DNA of 64,000 nucleotides, from assembly GCA_964007475.1 (NCBI GenBank), contig OZ023273.1, forward strand, positions 69,565,430 through 69,629,429. The letters are read 5' to 3'. Under the pieces are notes generated by a model. The model searched no databases. It saw only the letters and a list, made by a program, of their open reading frames with translations, and was not told the origin of the DNA. This DNA comes from Hybos culiciformis. Lineage: Eukaryota; Arthropoda; Insecta; Diptera; Hybotidae. Made by a program: the position numbers and the translations under genes. Of the stretch, positions 12,701-24,700 are shown in pieces. How positions within the stretch are numbered: position 1 is the stretch's first letter; every line of letters begins with the position of its first letter.

Positions 12701-15700
12701 ATTATGGCGTCATATTTCTCTATATTTTTTGACCCTTTTACTTATTTTATATAAAATAAAAAAAGAAAGAAAGAAAATAAAGGTAAAAATTTTCCAGATA
12801 TCCTGGCATATTCTTTTTTGTTACATGAAACTTTCAAAAGGAAAACGTTTTCTGTAAATTCATTTAAGAATTCCTTTTTATTTGTTCTTTTAGTTTTGGC
12901 AACAATATTACATTAGATTTTTTTTTTATTATTTTTTTTATTTCCAAGAAATAAAAAATAAAAAAAAATTAAGGAAATTAAAGCTTTAAATACATATATC
13001 TAACCAGTGGCGTGCATCTTAAGGCGCAAAATGCGCACTGCACACCTACCAAAACTAAAAAAAAACTTAAAAATAAGTTTATTTTTTTAAATTAAAAATT
13101 AATATTTATCTCTAAAAAAATTAGTTACCTATTTAATTTTTGTTTTTTGTAACAAATCAATATTATTGTACATAATCCTGCAAAAATTTGTAGGTACGTC
13201 AATAAAAAAACAAAAAGCTTTCTAATATTTAACATAATTCGAATAATAATAACAAAAATGCGCATTAGAATCATTGCGCTAAAGGCTCAACTAAAACTCT
13301 TATGTATCGTGCTGCTAAAATACATAAAAAAATGTTATATACTTTTTAAAAATATATAATAAGTTTTAAAGAAAGCAAGCGCTGGTTATCAAACAGCGAA
13401 CAACAGAAGCAGAGTTAAAAGAAATGAATTAACATAAGAGAGTGCGTTAACATTTTTTGAGAGAAAAAGCTTTTTTTTATTTACAAATGTAAATGCTACA
13501 AAAGTGAAGGCGAAGGCGCATTAGATTTGTTGCTCATTATGTTATTTTTTATTATTGTCATGTTACAAAATGCATGAAAAAATTGTGTATACATAATTTG
13601 AAAAAATCCTATAAGGAAACGAGCGCTGGTTATTAAACAGCCAAGAATAAAACAATTAGAAGAAAAAATGTATGCTTGCATAATATATCGATGCTTCTGG
13701 AATAATTTTGTTTCAAGAGACAAAAATATTTTCATTAAAGAATAATACGTTTTTTAACTTATTTAATTTTTTTTCTTTCAAGAAATATAGTTTTTAGGGC
13801 GATTGCATATGTATGTATAAATTCGTATTTAGATTTTGCACACCCACTTAAAAATGTCACGGCACGCCACTGTATCTAACCTATATTAATGTGAACGTAA
13901 AATTCTGAAAGACATTAAAAAAAAGTTTTATCTTAACTCTTAATTATACTTTTAAACTTCCATAATCAAGGAAAAATTGATAAGTATGAATAGTATACTA
14001 TTAAGTATTTAATATATATATATTATTTACTATTTTCATATATTAAATATAAGATTCAGTATTAATTTGCTATAAAATCTATACGTAACATATTGAAGCT
14101 GAATCCCAAAACGAATAGGAAATAAAAATAAAACGAAAGTTAAGTTTTGAAAGCTTTAGTGGTCCAATCTGAAAAATTTCCAAATTTAAAAATTTTCAAA
14201 ATTCTTTTGGAATCATAGAAAGCATTTGAAAGTATAGTATTTCTATTGGAACACTTTTTCTTTCAACACTACATAATATATTGTTGACGAAAATATTGAC
14301 TTTATTTTATCAATGACTGAAAACTCGACTTAAAATACTATTTAAGTACTCAATCCTTAATCTGCATAGACCTTGATCCTAAAGTTTTCATAAGCATATG
14401 GGACGGACCGAAAATGAAATTATCTAATCACTTTGATGGAAATTGGGCTAAAAATAAAAATTCTTTTTCTTCCAGTCACTTTATTATGTATAAATTTTGA
14501 ATTAATTTTTAATTTAATAAGAAATTTTAATTAAAAAAATAAAAAATGTTTTTTATTCTTTCAGTTGTTATGCATAAAGAAAAAGAAGAGAATGGATTAT
14601 TACATATTAATTCTCATGACAGTTATAGAAATAGAGAAATAGGTGTTTTTGAGCATAATTTATTAGACGGTGATATGTTCCTTCAGGTAAGTTTAAGAAA
14701 AAATAAAATTTTATCAGTCATTGACGTTATTGTACAGAAAAAAAAAATGTTGTTTTTTTTTGAGATTTTCAGTTGTTGAAAATTAAGAATATACATAAAA
14801 TTGCATTAATACTATGTTCATGTAATATGTATTCAAAAATTTGATTTCTATTTCTATATTAAAAAAAAAAGAGTGATATAAAGAAAATTTCCGTTTAAGG
14901 TTATCCTTGCATAAACAATTTAAAAATATGTGTGTTCATTATTATAAAAAATTGTTTAAATGTGCATCATTGTTTGTTGAAAGCAACATTGTTTATTATT
15001 TTAATTAATAAAAATCACATGATTCCGTACTAATGATTATAGCGCTAACTTAATAACAAGATAATAATTATTACATATATGAAGTTATTTATTATAATAT
15101 TTAACTTTATATACTATTGAGAAATAATTAAAATAAAAAAAATCTCTTATTATATATATTAGTATAAACAGAATAATATGTTATAATTTTAAGATTAATA
15201 TTTGTAAATATGTATATAACTGTATAAGTTAATTTATATATTTAATTAAAAATTAATTTTCACACCTACTACATTTTGCGTTTTAATTTAAGAATTAAAA
15301 TATTTATTCATTATGACTTAAAAAATTTATGTTTTTTTTATGTTTATATTTTGAATTTATAAAAAATAATATGTAATTAATTTTTATAGCATATTTATCC
15401 CGATAATTGCTTGCGTATTTTTTATAAGTTAAATATTTGATAAAATGTATATACAATATATTTTTTTCAATTAACTATTATTTTATATACATAATTTTAA
15501 ATTTAATTATATAAAATGCTCTAATAATTTTAATAGATAATATTAATTTTTGCAAGATTATTTTATTTAAAATATGTAACGATAATCTGTAATTAAAATT
15601 AATAATTCTTATATTATTATCTTATACCATAATTTATTTAAGTTATTTAGTTATTATTAAAAAATTATAAAGTAAAAAGTTAACTTATAAATGATAATTA

Positions 15701-18700
15701 GGTGTTTGATTAAAACTTTCTTTATTTTTATGTACCGTTTGATACAAATAATTTGTTTTTTTTTAATAAGTAACTACATTACACTACATACCTGTGTAAT
15801 ACTTGATGCGATCTGTGGAACGTTATGTGCATATTATTTCCATGCACCAAATACACCATCTTTGAAATAAAAGCTTACTTTACTTTTTTTTTTATAAATA
15901 TCTCATCCTTTTGAAACGATTTTCTTTTACAATCTTACTTTACCAACTATACAGCTTATTCACTGGTTTTTAAAGCAACCAAAAGTTATTAGACAATTCT
16001 AAATTAGGATAAACTAGAATTCAGTAAAATTTAATATACCTGTTTCCAGTTTTTGAACAAAAAGATTTTTAACGAAAATGATATGACATTAATTGGAATA
16101 TACTTATGTGTTTTATAAAGCTATACACTAAGTAATAATCCTTATACAATATACAAAATCTACAACTGTTCACATCATTAAAAATCCAATAGGAATCCGT
16201 TCATTAAAATATTTGATTCAGCTAATAACAACACGAATTCCATGATGTTTTTTAGGAATATTTGTTTTTTGATTAAAGTAAATTTTAGAAAACAGAGGAC
16301 TGTAAATTGCACCAACTAACAAACAAAACCACACAGTACAATAAAAATTTAACAATATAATAATAATAAAGCAATATAATGAAATATTATATATGTTTAA
16401 ATCTTTAAATACTAAACATACTATATACACAAAAATGAAATCCACAATATTTTAAAAATTTGTTAATAAAAATGCCAAAAATAGTTTATTTTTTTTGTGT
16501 TTAAAATAATTTATGATTAGGGTTGGCATTTTTCTGTCTCATAATATTTTATATTTAATTTTCAGTATCTCATTTTTATTTATTATATTTTTTAATAAAT
16601 TATTAAATACTAATTTAATGAAATATTGTATTTAATTTAATAATTATGCACATATTTAGGTGTATTAGACTCATAACATTTCGATAATAAATTCTCAATT
16701 ATCCTTAGCTTTTTCAATTTTTCGTTTGTCCAAGAAATGATTGATGGTTTTGTTTCTTTTTCTAATTGATGCGTTGCCTTCTTATCTTTCATTAATTTCA
16801 ACGTTGTTGACCCCACGAGAAACGAGTCTATTTCAATTTATATTAAAGTATAAATGTCCACTTATGGTGTATGTTTATCTTTTCCTATTTCCTATCTAAT
16901 TTTACTTATAACATTTTAATTTTCATAAATAACTACTTTATAATAATGAATAATGGCATGAACCGTCGCCGCCATCGATTGATTTTATACTTAATTTTTT
17001 AATTAATGTACTAGGTACTTACAAGCGCATTTTATTATGAAAAACAAATTTGTTTTGAAACAAATTTTTGGTTGCGTTTCAAATCAAAATAAATTTTATT
17101 TCTACTATTCAGTTTTCCATGGTTTTTTATGTTAAATTTTATTAGAAAATTTGTTAAATTGTGCATATAATGTGTGCCCCTCGAGCAGTGCATTATTTTA
17201 TTTTCTCAAACACTTTGGAAATGTCCTTTACATACCTGAAAGTTTTTAATATTATATATTCATATATATAAATGGCAGTCTAGCAAAATATGTAAATAAA
17301 ATTTATGAATGAAATAATTTATATGGTTAAATAAAAATAAGTTTTTAAGTAAATAAATTTAAAAATTTTATTAAAAGTTCGTCATTCTTAAGAGTCCATA
17401 TTATTTGAATATTTGCTTATTTTTTATTCATGTAAAAGGTGTTGTTCTGAGAAAAAAAGAAAGCAATTAGAAATTATATATTAGGAATATCTTTAATTAA
17501 TTTATTTTCGAATGTTTCAATATTAAATTTTATTTTTGAAAAAAATGCCATTCTCGTCAAAGCCAAACTTAATTTTTTACTTAAAAAACTGTTAAAAATC
17601 ATAAAAATTAAGCTATTTAACAGAAACTTTGATTCGTACTCTCAGTCTCGATATCAGTTGTTTGTGTATAAGCTCATAATTGGAATTTTTAAAAGAAAAT
17701 CTATATTGATTTTTTATTTTTTATAGTAGATATCTTCTCTATTATGTATAGTAGAATGTTCATTAAGATTATCTTTCTTTTGTATACTTGTACTGTATAA
17801 ATTTAAAGTACATTCTATAGATTTAGAACCTTATTTTTATGTTATTTAGGGTTATATTATATTTTCAAATATGTATCTAGAATTGCCAATTTCGGCTTAA
17901 CATGTATTGCGAGAACATCGTATGAGTTATAATAGCACAAAATTAAAGTATGATTTATTCTTTGTAAGCAAACATTTTAAATCTAATTGAATAACCTGAG
18001 GAGGATAATTAATGTTTAGTTTTTAAGTTTAATCCGGTGTCGTAACTTTAATGAAATTAATTCCAATCCTTTTTTTTTTATACCTGATGTAAAATAAATA
18101 ATTTTACAATTAAATTACAATAAAATGGAAAGAAAAATTAAGCTAATTCTATTACTCCAATTTTGTATATAAACTAGTCCTTCATCAAGGTAACTTTTTC
18201 TTTTTAATAAAGACTGGTCATCATCATCTCCAATTTAAAGATAGAGTTTTTTTTATGATTAATGTAAACTTAATATCATAATTTTAGTAAAATTTTATTG
18301 CTTACGTTATAATTTATTAAAAATAAATTATCGTGCGATTAAAAATAAATTTACCCGAAAGGATAAATAAATACAATTAAAAATCAATTTCTTCGTTTTA
18401 TAGTTTATTAAAGAAATTTTAATAAACTTTTAAGAGTTTTACAAAAACCATTGAATTAAATATTTATATCATTTGTCATAATTTCCTGTGTTGCAAAATT
18501 AACTAAAATATTATTCTTGAATATTTAATTCAAAATAAATTCGATAAAATAAATTTTTTTTAAATCAATAATTATGTCATTCAATCACAATTTTGGTATC
18601 GTAGATAACTGAATTTCACTATTCTTCTTTTTATGAATTTTTAAAATTAAAAAAGACACACTATATATACAATTTGATGTCATTCTTGGATTACAACAAT

Positions 18701-21700
18701 TTTGTAAATATGAAGTCAATCAAACTTATATGCATGGTGAATTTACTTCATTTTATTCTTTAAGACCAAATGAAATAAATAAATATACATTTTTTTAAAA
18801 ATCTTAACATGACATTTGATCTGTTTATCGGTTTTTACTGAAAAACTCATTTTTGGCGCCAAACTGATACAGTATATTATAAGTTTTCTCTCATTTTAAT
18901 TCATTCGTTAATACTGAAAAATGGAAAAAAAAATTGTAGCATCTTTTATCAAAATTATGCCATTCTAATGTGTTTTTAATAGCTTACTGAACCATTAAAG
19001 TGATCAAGACGAAAAAAAATGTATTTATTTATGACCGAATATTCAAAGTAAAAACTCAGTTTAATGATGACAAGATTCAAAGATTGATAAATTATTATTT
19101 TCAAAATATTAGAGTAAAAATTTAATTCATAAAAATTTCTTATTTCTTTCATAAGTTCATTAATAATTCTATATTAAAAAGAAAAAAAAAACCAAACCAC
19201 AGTTGAACTGCAAATAAAAAAAAACAACCTATCTGGCGCTATTAATTTCATAAGAAATTAAAGGGTTTTGTTTGTTTCTAAATCAGAAGCAGTCAAGTGG
19301 TTAAATTATCTGTTTTTCAACAGTTAAATTTTTTTTTTGTTTTTTTCGGAATCTTCTTAATACTCTAATTAAATTACAATTTAGGGTTTTTTGCCTTCAA
19401 AATATAAGATTGTATATATTACATTAACCCAAAGAACATTTTATTGTATATGTACTTTGTAAGATGATAATTTTTATGTTTAACGTTAATTTAATTTTCT
19501 TTAAACTATTTAATCTCGAAATTTAAGCTTTAAAAAAAAATTAAAACACTACGAACTATGTAGATATTTCATATTTCAACGATATTGATAATATTTTCAT
19601 TAGATTCTGTTCTATTTGGACATGACTTAAATATTCGAGTGCGGGAAAAGTTAAAAAAAAAAAAAAAGAATATTTTATTGAAAATTGTTTGACGGGCAAA
19701 AATTTTTTTTTATTTTGACTGAATATAAAGACGAATTAATATTTATTTTCATTTCTCTTGTTTCGGTTATTTATATATATGTTGTTACATATTTTGATAC
19801 ATGATCATCATTGTGATAATTGACATTCATTTCCTGAATTTTCAATTTTTATCCCAGTTTTTCTGTTTTTTTTTTTTGTTGTTTTTTATTTATTTTAAGT
19901 GATTTTTATTCCAGGTTTCATAATACATTTTTGTTGCGGTGGAAAAAAACATAACAAAAATTAGGGCTCTTGAAGAAGGTCATTTAAAATATATGTTATT
20001 TAATGGTCATTTATATACAAATTTCAAAGAAGAAAAATAATTATGATAAGAAAAATATAAACTATGATGTTGATGACCTTAACATAGTTTTCTGTTTCTC
20101 TCAAAGAAGTATAGAAAAATATTGTTCGAAGAGTTTAACATGTTTCTCATGTTTAACTTCCGTGGAAATTTTTTCAGCAGAAAAAAAAGTTATCTTTATT
20201 TTGAAAGCCAAAAAATTGCAACTTATTCTGTACAATCGATATGAGAAAATTAGTGAATTTTTTTAACCTAATTCGCAGTTTCAATTAAGAATTATCATTT
20301 CAATTTAATCTCCAAAAATAAATTATAACTTAATTCTATTTCTATTTTGTTATTTTTTATAGGCATTAAATGGATTTCTAATGATTCTCACATGTGAAGG
20401 TGAGGTGTTTTTCGCAACCCACAGTATAGAAAGTTATTTAGGTTTCCATCAGGTATGTACACATACAAATTATACATCTGTATAATAAAAATTTAATCTA
20501 CAAAAGTTATGTTTATTACTAACTTTTTTAATAATTAAAAACAAAAAAACATATACATATTCAATTTAATTCAATTTTATATAAATTCTTTACAATAGTT
20601 TGAAATAATTCAACATAATTAAATCTAAACGTTAAGGATCCTAAACAAGTCCTTAAACTTAGGTTTTATCAACGGAAAAGTTTTTAATGATTTACGTAAA
20701 TTTATCGTGAAAGTTATATACTATTTCAATAGCAAACTTAATTTTCATTTTTACGTTATATTTGTTACAAAATTATTGATTGACATTACATGTTCAGTTC
20801 TCAAAAGCAAGATATTAAAAATATGGTTTCACCGTTAAATTGGTGAACAAATTATATATATAATCCTCTTATTTTCTTTAACGGCCGCCGCGCAAAACAT
20901 CATTATTATAAGCTCTAATTTAACTTTTGTATATATTATGAAATAAACATTCTTTATACACCGAACCAATTTCTATATTAAAAAATTAGCTTGATCCAGA
21001 GAAGGTAGATTAAAAGAAAAAATATCATAAATTTTAAACTTATTTATGTTTGTTGAACTTACATTATTATTTTTTTTTAAGTTCATTTCTCATTATTTAC
21101 AAGTAAGAAAATCATGTTAACATGTTTACTCTAAGTTAAATAACACAAAAAATATACACAAATATGGGTATATAAATATTTTTTTTTTTTTTTCAAAACA
21201 AACATAAGAAGGTGCTATAATGCCAAATATCCGAAGAACACGACCACTCATTTTTATTTTTGACTAAACTAAACGCAGTGTTTTTTTTTCAATAAATTTA
21301 TGTCTCAATTCCTTTAACTTGGGAAGAAACATTTAATGATTAATTGCTTTTCAATAATTTCAATTCTTTTTCATCCAATTTCATTTATATATTGTAAATT
21401 AAGTTGTAAATTGAGAATTGATAGTAATGTTGAATTTTAAAAATATTTCCCCTAATATTGCGAGCGCCGTCTTCATCGCGAACAGAATAATGTGATTGTA
21501 ATTATTTCGATCTACTTACGGGGTAAAAGATATTATGACAGCGTCGACGTTGACGTTTTAGATACTTTGAAGAAGACTTTATCAAATACAATAATTTATT
21601 TCCTTAGATTAGAAATTAGATTCGTTCTTTTCGAATTTTTATATCAGGCTTTTGACTAAAATTATAAATTATTGTAGAAACCCTACTACTACTTCTATAG

Positions 21701-24700
21701 AATAACTGATGATGTTGAACAGCTTTTAACCGCTCTGCAACTTCCAGTATATTAGAAAAATCGTTCGTACCAAATCAAGCATTATAATGTTAACATTTTT
21801 TCTTAATATTCTACTCACACAAATAATTCTGATTTATTTAATTTTTCATCTGATAAAAAAATAAATTCAAAACAATTTAACGAACTTAAAATGAGAAACT
21901 TTCATATTGAGTTCGACTTTTTTACATATAAAATGTTTATTTAACAAATTCTTTAAATTCAATTATGAAAAAGGTGGTTTTTACCATTGATTATGGATTC
22001 ATAATTTATTGATTAATTTTGAAAACCAGATTAAAGATTGTGAAGTAGTTTAATATGCATTTATGAAATGTACATTTTCCCTTTTACAATTCACAAAATC
22101 TTTATAGAAATTAATATTTTAAGAAACTTTTTTTTTTCTCTTTACCTATATATATACTTTTACGTCCAGCTGGGACTTTATATCATAAACGACAGATTTT
22201 GTATAAATCATCGTAAATGAAATTCCAATATGATTTGAATTTTGTATAAAAAAGGGCGCCAAAATACCTTAAAATTATAAATAATTTTTTGAGAATTAAG
22301 TGAAAACAGCAAAATTTAATTTGGAATTCTTATTCTTTTAATATTTACCAGTTACATTGTTTCATATTCGAATTAATCGACTCTTCGGAATGTTTCTTTA
22401 CTGCCGAACTTAACTTGGATAGATACATTCTTAATTTAAATTTAAAATATGTATATTTTTAATTATTGCTCTTACAATACTCACAATACTCTTGATTGAT
22501 ATTAGAAATATTATTTGAATGTATTTTGAACTAAAAGGAAACATTTTGATATTAGTTATAGTAGGAATCAAAATTGAACTAAAAATTAGTTTTAATGTTT
22601 TCTATAATCCAAAATGAAAATTAATATAATTTTCTTTGGATTTTTAGTCAGATATTGTTCATCAATCTGTCTATGAACTGGTTCATTCTGAAGACAGAGA
22701 AGAACTTCAACGACAATTATTGTGGAATTCATTATTGCCAGCTGATTTATCTGGTTTGACATTGGCAGAAGCATTAGCACCAGATAAATCTAATAATTTG
22801 GAGCGAAGTTTTACAGTGCGCTTCCGTTGTTTATTGGATAATACTTCCGGTTTTTTAAGACTTGATATACGAGGTAGAATAAAAATTTTACACGGACAAA
22901 ATCGTAAGACTGAAGAGCCGCCATTGGCTTTATTCGCATTTTGCACACCATTTGGTCCACCAAGTTTGCTTGAAATTCCCCAAAAGGAAAATATGTTCAA
23001 ATCAAAGCACAAGTTGGACTTGTCATTAGTGTCAATGGATCAAAGGTAATACAACAATAACATCTATAATAATACATAAATATTAATTTTTAAACTTAAT
23101 CAATGAACCCGCTTAAAATTTTTAGGGGTAAATTAGCTTTAGGTTATTCGGATACCGAATTAGTCAATATGGGTGGTTATGATTTAGTACATTTTGATGA
23201 TTTAGCATACGTTGCCAGTGCACATCAAGAACGTAAGTTTACTTGAAAAAAAAAAACTGAAAGAATCTTAACTAAAAAATTATATTTTAGTTCTTAAAAC
23301 GGGTGCATCCGGAATGATCGCTTATCGATTTCAAAAAAAAGATGGAGAATGGCAGTGGCTGCAAACCAGGTATGACATGAAACTTATTTCAAAATAATGT
23401 AGGTATGATTTCAGTAGTTCTTACGTTCCAAAATATACACAATTACACATATCATGAAGAATAAAAATAAATTATTTAAAAAGGATCTTATTATCTGCAA
23501 ATAAAATTTTAATGTTGAGAAAGTTGTATTAATAGCAAAACAATGAGCTTTTGATTGAATCATTCAATTATTTAGTGCCCACAGGATGATGTTACAAATA
23601 ATTCCACAGACATCAATTTCTAATTTATTTATAATTAGTTATTTTATTTAATTTTACTTCAAATTTCAAAAAATATTCTTGTCCTCTATATCTAGGTCTG
23701 TTGTTTGTTCAGTATAATATCGTCAGAAAGTTTTTAGTTTTAGCTAAAAGTACTACTTGAGATATAAAAAATTAATAATAACTTTATTTCTAGTTCACGT
23801 CTAGTCTACAAAAATTCGAAACCAGATTTCGTTATCTGTACTCACAGACAATTAATGGAAGAAGAAGGTAGAGATTTATTGGGAAAGCGTACAATGGATT
23901 TCAAGGTTAGCTACTTAGATACCGGACTGGCTTCAACATATTTTTCTGAAGCTGATCAATTAATCGCAGTGCCTCCAGCGTCAACAGCTTCTCCTAATTC
24001 ACTTCCGCCTCCAGTTACTCCTCAAAGGGCAAATCGAAGATATAAAACTCAATTACGAGATTTTCTTTCAACATGTCGATCAAAACGTAAATTACAACAA
24101 GTTCCGCACCAAGGCCAAGTTAGTAAATATTCTTTTTACCGATTCTATTTCAATTATTAAAAATAAAATAAATAAAAAAATTGTTTTCTTTAGATAACAT
24201 CACCTGCACCAGTTGTTGAGTATATTCCAGATCCGGCTGCAGCAGTTGCGGCAGCTTATTCTAACTTAAATCCAATGTATACTACTTCACCGTATGGATC
24301 TGCAGCTGATAATCTTTATATAACACCAACAGTTCATTCAACAAATGCATTTTATCCTGTAACAGAAAATTTATTTCATCAATACAGATTGCAAGGAGTC
24401 GGTGGATATTACCCAGATTACCATCATTCTGGTGCTTCTGGCGCCTATGTAACTAATGGTTTTCTATCTTATGACGGATATGGATTGAAGGAAGACAAAT
24501 GGCAGGATCCAAATAAATATTATTCTAATTACAGCAGTGGTTACGGTAGTCCAACTTCAACCACACAGGTAAGAGATGTTACCATTTAGTAAATTGTAGA
24601 CGTCAGAAACATAAATTTAAATTCTTTGATAATATAAATTTTAGATTTGCTTAAAATATTTCGTTGTTCTAAATATGTTTTAAATCAGAAGTAAACTATT

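Noticed and set aside
14546..14779. Separate 77-codon gene starting at ATG 14546
   Set aside because: Its first six codons are intron sequence before the acceptor at 14564 and its end is intron after the donor at 14686; it is the ss exon.
22592..23012. Minus-strand frames of 62 and 101 codons
   Set aside because: They are shadows of the ss PAS-A exon on the + strand, which has family-level similarity and splice sites.
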